From assembly GCA_934630495.1 (NCBI GenBank), contig CAKTVW010000024.1, forward strand, positions 1-36,568: 36,568 bases of DNA, given 5' to 3'. Origin of the DNA: an uncultured Oscillospiraceae bacterium. Its GTDB lineage: Bacteria; Bacillota; Clostridia; Oscillospirales; Oscillospiraceae. Position 1 is the stretch's first letter. Each line of letters opens with the position of its first letter. Positions 1-7,777 of the stretch are shown here, in pieces. The translations under genes and the position numbers were made by a program. The notes beneath the pieces were generated by a model. It was not told the DNA's origin, ran no database searches, and was given only the letters and a program-made list of their open reading frames with translations.

Positions 1-324
1 AAAAGCAATAGCGACTCGGAGCTTGGAATGCGACTTGTTGCATACCTCCCTGAATTACATTGTGCGGTCGATATTGCCGGAGCAACCGTGACGGAGAAAA
101 GAGAGCAAAGCGTGAAAGCCCACATTTGTCAAAGTAACCGGCTGGGTTACTACCTTATTAAAAGAACTGCGGATGCTTCGCAAATGGCAGCGGAAATCAA
201 AACGCTATTTATCCGCAATCATATCTATCTCCATACGGATTCCGAGAAAGATGTTCAAGTGCTTCGAGAGAGATTTTTAGAATGGAAATATCGAAATGCT
301 TGTAAACTGAACGGAAAATATTGA
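1..324 (+). CDS. 3' end of an unrecognised gene (partial at window edge)
   Basis: The reading frame is open from base 1, so the visible ATG at 28 is probably internal and the true start lies outside the window. The visible 107 residues are mixed alpha/beta in character, rich in charged residues, with no membrane segment and no motif I recognise. A strong terminator follows 10 nt after the stop, so the gene is the last of its transcript. Base composition is AT-richer than the core genes beyond 1475, and the next gene is a lone tRNA-binding domain, so it probably belongs to an accessory element. I assign no function. Confidence 0.55.
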   Translation, partial: KSNSDSELGMRLVAYLPELHCAVDIAGATVTEKREQSVKAHICQSNRLGYYLIKRTADASQMAAEIKTLFIRNHIYLHTDSEKDVQVLRERFLEWKYRNACKLNGKY

Positions 325-333
325 GTTTCGTTA

Positions 334-390
334 AGCCGTGTGTTATACTGTTTTAGTCGTAAGTTTCAGTATAGCACACGGCTCGTTTTC
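334..390 (+). terminator. Rho-independent terminator after the partial gene
   Basis: A 17-bp stem (334-350 pairs with 367-383, one mismatch) with a 16-nt loop is followed by CGTTTT. It lies 10 nt after the stop of the partial gene, which sets the end of that transcript. Confidence 0.85.
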
Positions 391-407
391 AAAAAAATGA
401 AGCCACC

Positions 408-482
408 TTACGCCAGCTTACTCCACGGCTTACGCCATTAGATTTTCCGCTATCTGAATTAGGCGTAACTGAGCTTACCCCA
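408..482 (+). repeat. TTACGCCA repeat cluster 1
   Basis: TTACGCCA occurs at 408 and 430 with a TTACTCCA variant at 418, giving spacings of 10 and 12 bp, about one helical turn. A degenerate TTACCCCA is at 475 and an inverted copy (GGCGTAA) near 452. The cluster fills the otherwise gene-free stretch upstream of the MetG-like domain gene. The same motif clusters again just after that gene. Iterons or stacked protein-binding sites would look like this; function is unknown. Confidence 0.55.
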
Positions 483-562
483 GCTTCAAATGAGTAGGTG
501 CCGGTCGGGACTTATAGACGCTAAGCGGAGCTTATCTAAGGCTGGTCACGAAAATCCCTACA

Positions 563-1030
563 ATGAAGCCGTTGGACTCTGACAAGAAGGTTTCCAAGGA
601 AGTTTCGGCTCCTGCGGAGGCTACTCAGACGGCTCCCGTTGTGGAAGAAAAAATTGATTTTTCCAATGTTCAGATTGAGCCTTTGTTTGAGGATCAGGTC
701 GATTTTGACACCTTCTCCAAGAGTGATTTCCGTGCCGTGAAGGTTAAGGAATGCGAAGCCGTGAAGAAGTCCAAAAAGCTCTTAAAGTTCGTTTTGGACG
801 ACGGAACCGGCACAGATAGGGTCATTTTGAGTGGTATTCACGAATATTATGAGCCGGAAGAGCTGGTTGGTAAGACCTGCATTGCAATCACCAATCTGCC
901 TCCGAGAGCGATGATGGGCATTGACTCTTGCGGTATGCTGATCTCCGCTGTGCATCACGAAAACGGCGAAGAAAAGCTCCATTTGCTGATGGTTGATCCT
1001 CACATTCCGGCAGGCGCAAAGCTCTACTGA
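563..1030 (+). CDS. Stand-alone tRNA-binding domain protein (MetG C-terminal type)
   Basis: This 155-aa protein matches the C-terminal tRNA-binding OB-fold of methionyl-tRNA synthetase, also found alone in CsaA-like and EMAP-like proteins. The first 45 or so residues are an Ala/Glu/Val-rich linker like the one preceding this domain in MetG. The OB-fold follows, with the DFRAVKV strand, the LSGIHEYYEPEELVGK segment, NLPPRAMMGIDSCGM and the IPAGAKLY end. The catalytic Rossmann and anticodon domains are absent and no longer frame is open: a stop lies at 515-517. There is no clear Shine-Dalgarno before the ATG. It could be a mobile-element accessory protein or a decayed metG 3' end. The domain call is secure; the biological role is not. 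Confidence 0.8.
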   Translation: MKPLDSDKKVSKEVSAPAEATQTAPVVEEKIDFSNVQIEPLFEDQVDFDTFSKSDFRAVKVKECEAVKKSKKLLKFVLDDGTGTDRVILSGIHEYYEPEELVGKTCIAITNLPPRAMMGIDSCGMLISAVHHENGEEKLHLLMVDPHIPAGAKLY

Positions 1031-1051
1031 TTGCCCTTAAATTGTCGGTGC

Positions 1052-1092
1052 TTACGCCACAACTTACGCCAATTTACTCCGAGCTTACGCCA
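1052..1092 (+). repeat. TTACGCCA repeat cluster 2
   Basis: TTACGCCA at 1052, 1064 and 1085 with the variant TTACTCCG at 1074 gives spacings of 12, 10 and 11 bp. The cluster starts 21 nt after the stop of the MetG-like gene. It has the same motif, orientation and one-turn spacing as the cluster at 408-437, so the gene is bracketed by two similar arrays. Confidence 0.6.
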
Positions 1093-1159
1093 AAAATGCG
1101 TTTGGAATTCTGCGATTGCAGACAAGTTCAGATAGCATACGATAAGTTCATATGATTTA

Positions 1160-1197
1160 AGCCCGCTGATTTCGGTCTGAAGTCAGCGGGCTTTTTC
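1160..1197 (+). terminator. Rho-independent terminator
   Basis: A perfect 10-bp GC-rich stem (1160-1169 with 1183-1192) is followed by TTTTTCT. It lies 130 nt after the MetG-like gene, beyond the second repeat cluster, so that cluster would be transcribed. Confidence 0.8.
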
Positions 1198-1474
1198 TGT
1201 TTCTTGCACCTATTTTGCAGGGATTTCGCATTAAATCAACAATTCTAATTGGATAGTAGTATTACAGGCTACGCAAAGGCTGAGAAGGTATGCCGCAAAA
1301 ATACATCCGCCTTCCCACTGCCGCAAGAGCTTCGTGTTCATACTTCACGCTCCTTACCGGGCGCCCGGTCAAGCTGTAAACCGGCGCAATGTCGATCATA
1401 GCTTGACTGCCTGTGTGCAAAAATCCAAATGAAGTTTCCTGTGTGACGGAACAATAACGGGCGGCGAAATACCG
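1198..1474. other. Gene-free junction between accessory flank and core genes
   Basis: I see no gene, tRNA or transposase here. It contains a 14-bp perfect palindrome at 1356-1369 (ACCGGGCGCCCGGT) and an 8-bp inverted repeat GTCAAGCT/AGCTTGAC (1368-1375, 1400-1407). Composition shifts from AT-rich on the left to core-like GC on the right, so an old insertion boundary may lie inside it. No attachment repeat could be demonstrated. Confidence 0.35.
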
Positions 1475-2692
1475 TTATTCGGCCTTCAGCACGGCGTCGA
1501 CAGCAGCCTGAAGCTGCGTATCGTCGGCGTGAGAAAGCTTCCCGCTATAAATCGCGCGGTAGGTCTCCTCGTCCACCTCGACGACCACATCGGGCGTAAC
1601 GCCGATATCGGTCAGCGTAACGCCGTTGGGCGTCTGATAGTGTCCGGTGGAGACGGCGATCGCGGAGCCGTCGCTGAGGCGGAAGGTCTGCTGGTAATTT
1701 CCCTTACCGCAAGTCTGCGTACCGACGACGGTCGCCCATTCATATTCCTGAAGCGCGGCGGCAAAAAATTCGGCGGCGGAATAGGAATCGTCATTGACGA
1801 TCACCGCCATCGGCATTTCAAGGCAGTCGGCATCGGAGGTGTCCACGTTTTCCTTGCCCGTATAGTCGACAGAGCGGAAAAGCGGTCCCTTCGGAAGCAG
1901 ATAGTCCAGCACCTCGAGCAGCTCGGACTTTCTGCCGCCGGGATTGAAGCGAAGGTCAAAAACCAAGCCCTGCGCGTCCTGCGCAAGAAGGTCCTCGATC
2001 GCCGCCAGCGTATCGCGGGCGCAGTTCGCGTCAAAGTTGTTGATCTTGATATATCCGATCGCATTGTCCAGCAGCTCGTAGGAAACGACCTCCGTCTCGA
2101 CGAGAGCGCGCACGACCTCAAAGGTCTTCCGCTCCCCGTCCCGCTCGACTGTAATGGCCACGGTGCTTCCTGCAACGCCTCGGACAAGGTCCTTCGTCTG
2201 CGTGGTGTCCATCTCCGTAACATCCTGCCCATCCACGGCGACGAGCACGTCACCGATCTCGATCCCGCTCGTGTCGGCAGGACCGTTCGGGGTCAGGTCG
2301 GTGATCGTATAGCCCTTCACGCCGTCGCGCACCTCGATCGTTACGCCGATGCCGACATAGGCATTGTTGTTCGATTCCACATATGCGTCAAATTCCTTTG
2401 CGCTGATATAATAGCTCCAGCGGTCGCCCGTTGCCGCCACGGCTGCGGATGCCAGATAATCTCCAAGCTCCTCGGTATTATAGCCGTCGACATACACCTG
2501 ATCCAGCAAACTGACGACCTCATCAAGCTTTTCCTGATAGGTGAGGTCCTTTGTTTCCTCGGTCGCAAGGTCTGCGTTGTTTTCGGGCAGCACAAGCGCG
2601 TTGAACAGTCCCAGAATCGAGCAGCCGGAGAAGGACAGCAGCATCACGAGCGTCAAAAGCACGCAAATAAGCGGTTTGCAAATTCTTTTCAT
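1475..2692 (-). CDS. ctpA: C-terminal processing peptidase, S41 family, lipoprotein
   Basis: The protein has 405 aa from the ATG at 2692, which has GGAG 8 nt upstream; an upstream in-frame start at 2758 would cross a terminator hairpin. The N-terminus is a lipoprotein signal ending LLSFSGCS, so the enzyme should be tethered outside the membrane. A PDZ domain follows, roughly residues 90-180 (YVGIGVTI... GIEIGDVLVAVDG). The S41 catalytic core has the serine in DDSYSAAEFF and the lysine in GKGNYQQTF. The family cleaves C-terminal regions of envelope proteins. It lies downstream of the FtsEX/M23 hydrolase genes, behind a terminator, so it may act on wall-remodelling proteins (inference). Confidence 0.93.
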   Translation of the reverse strand: MKRICKPLICVLLTLVMLLSFSGCSILGLFNALVLPENNADLATEETKDLTYQEKLDEVVSLLDQVYVDGYNTEELGDYLASAAVAATGDRWSYYISAKEFDAYVESNNNAYVGIGVTIEVRDGVKGYTITDLTPNGPADTSGIEIGDVLVAVDGQDVTEMDTTQTKDLVRGVAGSTVAITVERDGERKTFEVVRALVETEVVSYELLDNAIGYIKINNFDANCARDTLAAIEDLLAQDAQGLVFDLRFNPGGRKSELLEVLDYLLPKGPLFRSVDYTGKENVDTSDADCLEMPMAVIVNDDSYSAAEFFAAALQEYEWATVVGTQTCGKGNYQQTFRLSDGSAIAVSTGHYQTPNGVTLTDIGVTPDVVVEVDEETYRAIYSGKLSHADDTQLQAAVDAVLKAE

Positions 2693-2716
2693 AGTCGTTA
2701 CTCCAATATCATGCGG

Positions 2717-2756
2717 AAATAAAGCTTTCCCCAGAGCGGTAAGGCTCTGGGAAAGC
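2717..2756 (-). terminator. Terminator between the M23 hydrolase gene and ctpA
   Basis: A 13-bp stem with one bulge (2724-2737 with 2744-2756) is followed on the minus strand by TTTATTT. It starts 7 nt after the stop of the M23 peptidase gene and ends about 25 nt before the ctpA start, leaving little room for a separate ctpA promoter. Confidence 0.8.
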
Positions 2757-2762
2757 AAGCGG

Positions 2763-4067
2763 TTATTGCAGGGTGATATAGCTCATCGGATTGACCGTGG
2801 AGCCGTTATAGTAAATCGTAAAATGCAGATGGTAGCCCGTGGACCAGCCGGTCGTTCCGACGTATCCGATCACATCGCCGCGCGAAACATACTGTCCCTC
2901 GCTGACGGTATAGTTCGTCATGTGGCCGTACAGGGACGAGAAGCCGTCCATGTGGTTGATCGTAACGTAATAGCCGTAGGCGTAGTTGTAAGTAGCCGTG
3001 GTAACGTAGCCGCTCTTCGTCGCATAGATCGGCGTACCCTGCCCGATGGCGAGGTCAACGCCGTTATGGAGCGAATAGTTGCCGGTGATCGGATGTACGC
3101 GATAGCCGTAGGGGCTGGTCAGGACCGTTCCCCAGCCGGCAGGCAGCGGAAACAGGAAGGTCTCGCTGCTGCTGGGAACATCCGGCGTATCGTCGTCGTT
3201 ATCGTCGTTACTGCTGTTATTATTGTTATTGCTGTCGTTGTTCTCCGTCGGCTTAGGCTGAGGCGGATGCGCCGCGATCCATTCCTGACGCAGTGCTTCG
3301 GTACGGTCGCGCTCCAGCGCGGCGATCTGATCGCTCAGCTCGGCCTCCAGCGCCTCGTACTTCTCCGCCTCTTCCTGCAGGCGCTCCTTATCGGACATGA
3401 GCTGCTGCAGCAGCTCATCGGACTCGCTGCGCTTCTGCTCCAGCGTTTCCTCCGCTTCGGCAAGCTCTGCCTTTTTGGACTCCAGCTTGAGCTTCTCGTC
3501 GGCAAGCGCATCCTTCGCGCTCAAGACCTCGGCGGCGGCGTCCCGCACCTCCTGGATCATGCGCTGATCGGACTTGGCGATCTCCTCGACCATTGCGCGG
3601 CGGTTGAGCATATCCGCGAAGCTCTCTGCCTGCAGGATTACCGCCCAGCGGGAGATCTCGCCGCGTTCCTGAATGGAGCGCATACGGACCTTATAGCGTT
3701 CAAGCAGATCGTCCTGCTTGACGATCAGCTCGTCCAGCTCCGCCTGCTGCTCGGCAATCAGCAGATTATACTGATGCACCTGCTCATTGACGTTTTCAAT
3801 CTCCTGGCGCGTCAGCTCGATATCCTGATCGACCTGCGCCTTCTGCTCGACGATCGTCAGCGTTTGGGATTGATTGGCGGCAATGTCGTTTTCAAGCGCT
3901 TCCCGATCCTCGGCAAGCTGATCCGCCTTTTCCTGAAGCCGGTCGATCTCGGTCTGAATCTCCGTCGAGGATTTGGCGTTGACGATCATCACCACAAACC
4001 CGACTAGCATCGACGCGACCAGCAGTGCGGCGATCACGGAAACCACTAATCTTTTGAACTGAGTCAT
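2763..4067 (-). CDS. M23 peptidoglycan hydrolase with coiled-coil, PcsB/CwlO/EnvC-like FtsEX partner
   Basis: The protein has 434 aa and a GGAGG site 6 nt before the ATG. An N-terminal membrane-spanning or signal segment (about residues 8-28) is followed by a long coiled-coil, about residues 32-260, full of Glu/Lys/Leu heptads. A low-complexity Asn/Asp linker follows (NNDSNNNNNSSNDDNDDD). The C-terminal LytM/M23 domain has the zinc ligands visible as HNGVD and HLHF. Coiled-coil plus hydrolase directly after ftsE-ftsX is the layout of hydrolases gated by FtsEX (PcsB, CwlO, EnvC). The intact HxxxD and HxH motifs suggest a real endopeptidase rather than an EnvC-type inactive activator. The substrate bond is not known from sequence. 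Confidence 0.92.
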   Translation of the reverse strand: MTQFKRLVVSVIAALLVASMLVGFVVMIVNAKSSTEIQTEIDRLQEKADQLAEDREALENDIAANQSQTLTIVEQKAQVDQDIELTRQEIENVNEQVHQYNLLIAEQQAELDELIVKQDDLLERYKVRMRSIQERGEISRWAVILQAESFADMLNRRAMVEEIAKSDQRMIQEVRDAAAEVLSAKDALADEKLKLESKKAELAEAEETLEQKRSESDELLQQLMSDKERLQEEAEKYEALEAELSDQIAALERDRTEALRQEWIAAHPPQPKPTENNDSNNNNNSSNDDNDDDTPDVPSSSETFLFPLPAGWGTVLTSPYGYRVHPITGNYSLHNGVDLAIGQGTPIYATKSGYVTTATYNYAYGYYVTINHMDGFSSLYGHMTNYTVSEGQYVSRGDVIGYVGTTGWSTGYHLHFTIYYNGSTVNPMSYITLQ

Positions 4068-4101
4068 TGTAATCCTCCTTGGGTCAAAAAGCCGGCAGCG
4101 G

Positions 4102-4986
4102 TCATACCTTCAGGAATCTGCGGATCGACATCAGACTGCCGAAGATGCCGATAAAGAAGCCCGCCACGCCGCAGATAAGGATCATCGGCGCTATCACATC
4201 CGTGAAGGGTACGATAATAAGGACCTTTAGATCTGTTTTCAAAATCGCCTGACGGAGCGCCTCGTAAAGGCCCCATTCAATGAAGAAGGAAAACACCGCG
4301 CCGAACAAGCCCAGCAGGAAGCCCTCCACAAAGAACGGCAGACGGATAAAGCCGTTTGTCGCGCCGACCATTTTCATAATGGCGATCTCTTCCTTACGGT
4401 CCAGCATCGCAAGGCGGATCGTATTGGAAATGATGATAAGCGAGACGATAAGCAGCACCGCAGCGATCGCGGCAGCGGAGATGTAGAGCACCGTCCGCAC
4501 GGTCGCCATCGCGTTTGCCAGCTCGATGTCGGCATAGACCGCGCTGACGCCCTTGACCTTCTCCAGATCGGAAATGGTCTGCTTTACATTGTTATTGTCC
4601 TTCAGAGTGATGATGAACTGGTCGCGCATGGTCTTCGATTCCAGTCCCTCGTATGCGGAGCGGTCGGAATCGCCGATAAAGTTTTCCAGTGCTTGTTCTC
4701 TGGAAACGAATACCGCCTTGGAAACATTGTCGATCAGATTGATCTCGGAGCCGACGCTCATCGCCTCGGCCTCCGTGTAGCCCTCGTCGACGAAGACAAG
4801 GACGCTTGTCTGGGCCTGCAGCTCGTCGACCATCAAATTCAGGTCGTAGCAGATCAGCGCAAAGCTGTTGATGATGACCAGACAGGCAACGGTGATACAA
4901 ATTGCGGCAAAGGACATAAAGCCATGCTTGAACATGGCGCGGACGCCCTCGCCCAACAAAAAGCTGAAATTATTACTCTTCTTCAT
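4102..4986 (-). CDS. ftsX: Cell division protein FtsX (permease subunit)
   Basis: The protein has 294 aa from the ATG at 4984-4986, which overlaps the 3' end of ftsE by 14 nt; a longer in-frame extension to 5079 would lie inside ftsE. The FtsX pattern is clear: a cytoplasmic N-terminus (NFSFLLGEGVRAMFKH), TM1 near residues 22-42, and a large extracellular loop of about 125 residues that in the family binds the peptidoglycan hydrolase. Three more TM segments follow, with the cytosolic RLAMLDRKEEIAIMKMVGATNGFIR coupling region between TM2 and TM3. Its partner hydrolase is probably the M23 protein encoded immediately downstream. Confidence 0.95.
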   Translation of the reverse strand: MKKSNNFSFLLGEGVRAMFKHGFMSFAAICITVACLVIINSFALICYDLNLMVDELQAQTSVLVFVDEGYTEAEAMSVGSEINLIDNVSKAVFVSREQALENFIGDSDRSAYEGLESKTMRDQFIITLKDNNNVKQTISDLEKVKGVSAVYADIELANAMATVRTVLYISAAAIAAVLLIVSLIIISNTIRLAMLDRKEEIAIMKMVGATNGFIRLPFFVEGFLLGLFGAVFSFFIEWGLYEALRQAILKTDLKVLIIVPFTDVIAPMILICGVAGFFIGIFGSLMSIRRFLKV

Positions 4987-5662
4987 AATTATAATACCCG
5001 TCCATTCCGTCGCTGATGACGCGGCCTTCGTCGATGGCCACGACACGTTTGGTAAACCGATCCACCAAGCCCTTTTCATGCGTGACGACCATCACGGTCG
5101 TTCCCAAGGCATTGATCTGCTCGAGCAGGAGCATGATCTCAAAGGAGCGTGCGGGGTCCAGATTGCCGGTAGGCTCGTCGGCGATGATCATCGTCGGATT
5201 ATTGATCAGCGCGCGCGCAATCGCCACACGCTGCTGTTCGCCGCCGGAAAGCTCGTTCGGCAGTCTTCTGCCCTTGTTTTCCAGTCCGACCAGCTCCAGC
5301 ACATACGGCACGCGCGTCTTGATCTCCTTGCTCGGCGCACCGATGACGCGCATGGCAAAGGCTACGTTCTCGTAGACCGTTTTATTCTCGATCAGGCGGA
5401 AGTCCTGAAAGATAACGCCCAGCGTGCGGCGCATATACGGGATGGAGGAGCGCTTGATGGATTCCATCTTATAGCCGTTGACCAGGATCGAGCCGGAGGT
5501 AGGCTTCAGCTCGCCCGTCAGGAGCTTGATGATAGTGGACTTGCCGGAGCCGGACTGTCCGACCAGAAAGACGAACTCGCCGTCGTCAATGTGCATATTG
5601 ACACCGTTGAGCGCATGGGTCCCGGTCTCATAGGTTTTGGTCACATCTTTCAAATCGATCAT
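4973..5662 (-). CDS. ftsE: Cell division ATP-binding protein FtsE
   Basis: This is a 229-aa ABC ATPase of the usual FtsE length. Walker A is GQSGSGKST (about residue 34), the signature is LSGGEQQRVAIARAL, and Walker B is MIIADEPTGNLDP with an H-loop VVTHEKGLVD. The start MIDLKDVTKTYETG is typical. It overlaps ftsX by 14 nt and begins 17 nt after the cdaR stop, so the three are co-transcribed. ATP hydrolysis by FtsE drives FtsX conformational change and so activates an extracellular hydrolase. Confidence 0.96.
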   Translation of the reverse strand: MIDLKDVTKTYETGTHALNGVNMHIDDGEFVFLVGQSGSGKSTIIKLLTGELKPTSGSILVNGYKMESIKRSSIPYMRRTLGVIFQDFRLIENKTVYENVAFAMRVIGAPSKEIKTRVPYVLELVGLENKGRRLPNELSGGEQQRVAIARALINNPTMIIADEPTGNLDPARSFEIMLLLEQINALGTTVMVVTHEKGLVDRFTKRVVAIDEGRVISDGMDGYYNYEEE

Positions 5663-5679
5663 AAGTTACACCAGATTCC

Positions 5680-6777
5680 TTACATCATTCGGTTCTCGCG
5701 GGAGGCGAGATACTTTTTGACCATCAGCGCGACCTTAAAAATGATCGCATCGTCAAATTCGCGCAGGTCAAGGCCGGTCAGCTTCTTGATTTTCTCCAAG
5801 CGGTAAACGAGCGTGTTGCGGTGAACAAACAGCTTGCGGGAGGTCTCGGAGACGTTGAGGCTGTTTTCAAAGAACATGTTGATCGTGAAGAGCGTTTCCT
5901 GATCGAGCGTGTCGATGGAGTTCTTCTTAAACACTTCGGAAAGGAAGATCTCACACAGCGTCGTCGGGAGCTGATAGATCAGCCGCCCGATGCCGAGGCT
6001 CTCATAGTTGATAACGGTCTTTTCGGTATCAAAGACCTTACCGACCTCAATGGCGACCTGCGCTTCCTTATAGGAGTCGGCAAGCTCTCGGAGATGCTGC
6101 GTGACCGTGCCGATGCCGATGGTCGTGCGGGTGAACAGCTCCGTCTTCAGACGATCCTCGACCGTCTTGGCATAGCGCGTCAGCTCTTCACCCGTGACGT
6201 CCGGGGCCACCTGACGGACCAGTGCGATATCCGTTTCGTTGACGTTGATAACGAAATCCTGCTGCTGGTCGTCGTCAAACATGGACTGCAGCAGCTCCAC
6301 GACCGCCACGTCGGCGCGGCTGCGCTGACGGATCAGAAAGACCACACGGGGCAGCTCCGTCTGGAAGTGCAGCTCCTTGGCGCGGATGTAAATATCGCCG
6401 GGCAGAATATTGTCGGTGATGATATTCTTGACAAAGGTGCCCTTATCGTGCTTTTCCTCGTAGTATGTTTTTGTACAGTTCAGAGAGACCTGCGCCATTC
6501 GGCACACCGTCATGGCCTGTGCGTCGGTGCCGATGACAAAGGCGGCATAGCCGAAGGTCGGATTCCACCCCTTCAACGCAAGAAAAACTTTGCCGTCAGA
6601 GCAGATCGTGCTCTCGGGCATCGCCGCGATCGCCGTGGCTGTCTCCGGCCAGCGCTCGCCGACCAGCGACGGATCGGAAGCGGAAATAACGATCCCCTCC
6701 GAGTCCACAACACCCAGAGATTGCTGCGAGGCCTCCGCAAGCTGGTCTACTACGCCTTGAAACATACGACTTGACAT
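5680..6777 (-). CDS. cdaR: CdaR/PucR-family transcriptional regulator
   Basis: The protein has 365 aa from the ATG at 6777, which has GGAGG 8 nt upstream; an in-frame start at 6864 is poorer and overlaps the promoter. The N-terminal third resembles the sugar-diacid recognition domain (GVVDSEGIVISASDPSLVGE). A GGDEF-like middle follows, and the C-terminus is the PucR-type helix-turn-helix (NVSETSRKLFVHRNTLVYRLEKIKKLTGLDLREF). The family name comes from E. coli CdaR for glycerate/glucarate use, but no sugar-acid genes are nearby. Instead ftsE follows after 17 nt. Whether it controls the division operon is unknown. Confidence 0.88.
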   Translation of the reverse strand: MSSRMFQGVVDQLAEASQQSLGVVDSEGIVISASDPSLVGERWPETATAIAAMPESTICSDGKVFLALKGWNPTFGYAAFVIGTDAQAMTVCRMAQVSLNCTKTYYEEKHDKGTFVKNIITDNILPGDIYIRAKELHFQTELPRVVFLIRQRSRADVAVVELLQSMFDDDQQQDFVINVNETDIALVRQVAPDVTGEELTRYAKTVEDRLKTELFTRTTIGIGTVTQHLRELADSYKEAQVAIEVGKVFDTEKTVINYESLGIGRLIYQLPTTLCEIFLSEVFKKNSIDTLDQETLFTINMFFENSLNVSETSRKLFVHRNTLVYRLEKIKKLTGLDLREFDDAIIFKVALMVKKYLASRENRMM

Positions 6778-6835
6778 AAGCCGTCCTCCTTCACTTTTCG
6801 GGAAAATGCCGAGTTTCGGCGAAATTCTAAAACCT

Positions 6836-6864
6836 ATCATACTCCATTTTTCATCAGAACGCAA
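6836..6864 (-). promoter_or_regulatory. Probable promoter of the cdaR-ftsEX operon
   Basis: On the minus strand TTGCGT (6864-6859), a 17-bp spacer and TATGAT (6841-6836) precede cdaR, with a leader of about 50 nt. The region is AT-rich. The -35 match is only fair. Confidence 0.45.
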
Positions 6865-6982
6865 TAGTTTTTAGACATTTTATTTCAAAAGAGCGTAGCA
6901 TTTTTAGGTATAATTCTTAAATTTTCGTCAATGTAGACAAAGCGACAAGGAATTTTTCAGCAAAATAATTCAGAATTTTGTC

Positions 6983-7699
6983 TTAAGAATTTTCGTCAAA
7001 ATCCACAGATTCCAGGGCCTCAATTTCCGATTCTGTAAGCTCACGAGTCATTCCAAGTGGGAGTGCACCCAGCTCGACGCCTCCCTCGGCGACGCGGCGG
7101 AGGTAAGTCACGGTCTTTCCGCGGCTTGCAAGCATCCTGCGCACCTGATGATATTTCCCCTCGCAGACGCGGACCATGCTTTTTCCTTCGCCAAGCGGCT
7201 TCAGGATTGCCGGCAGGCACTGCGTCCCGTCGCGCAGGACGCAGCCCGCGCGGAACGCAGCGACATCGTCCCCGTCCGTATTGCCGGTGTGCTCGGCATA
7301 GTAGGTCTTTTCGTTGCGCCGCTTCGGGGCAAGCAGGCGATGCGCAAGATCGCCGTCGTTTGTAAACAGGAGGAGTCCTTCCGTATCCTTATCCAACCGG
7401 CCGATCGGCATCAGCCCGGCGTACTGCGGCGGCAGATGCTCCATGACCGTCGGGTAGCGGTCGTCCCGCGCCGCCGTCACGCATCCGGCGGGCTTGTGCA
7501 GCATCAGAACGATGCGCCGATCGCCGCGTCCGATCCGCTGTCCGTCGACGCAGATCACGTCGCGCGTCTCGTCGATCTTCTGCTCGGGCGACAGCACAAG
7601 GCTGCCGTTTACCGTGACGCGCCCGCTGCGCACCATGTCTCTGAGCTTCCGTCGGGAGTCCACGCCCGCCTCCGCCAAAAACTTATCCAATCGCTGCAT
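6983..7699 (-). CDS. rRNA pseudouridine synthase, RsuA/RluB/RluE family
   Basis: The protein has 238 aa from the ATG at 7699; a TTG two codons upstream sits too close to the AGGA site. An N-terminal S4 RNA-binding domain (RLDKFLAEAGVDSRRKLRDMVRSGRVTVNG) is followed by the catalytic domain with the conserved GRLDKDTEGLLLFTNDG, whose Asp is the nucleophile. KTYY and YHQVRRMLASRG also match. The family modifies one uridine in 16S or 23S rRNA; length and S4 domain suit RsuA or RluB and I cannot separate them. It is divergent from the DUF4830 gene. Confidence 0.93.
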   Translation of the reverse strand: MQRLDKFLAEAGVDSRRKLRDMVRSGRVTVNGSLVLSPEQKIDETRDVICVDGQRIGRGDRRIVLMLHKPAGCVTAARDDRYPTVMEHLPPQYAGLMPIGRLDKDTEGLLLFTNDGDLAHRLLAPKRRNEKTYYAEHTGNTDGDDVAAFRAGCVLRDGTQCLPAILKPLGEGKSMVRVCEGKYHQVRRMLASRGKTVTYLRRVAEGGVELGALPLGMTRELTESEIEALESVDFDENS

Positions 7700-7777
7700 A
7701 GGCAATCATCCTTTCGCATATTCGTCCCGCGTCGGACATACATTCTATTACATCAATCACATTCGGGGGGAAATTTC

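Noticed and set aside
1230..1242. 13-nt match ATTAAATCAACAA shared with the galE-leader element at 32163-32175
   Set aside because: The match is AT-rich and does not extend; matches of this length are expected by chance in a window of this size, so it is not evidence for a second element copy.
1453..1479. Hairpin AATAACGG/CCGTTATT over the ctpA stop codon as a terminator
   Set aside because: The stem is short and AT-rich and the minus-strand sequence after it (TTGTTCCG) lacks a T-run.
1529..2722. Long plus-strand open frame opposite ctpA (397 codons)
   Set aside because: It is the antisense of a well-supported S41 peptidase; composition is Arg/His/Gly-rich without any family pattern or ribosome site.
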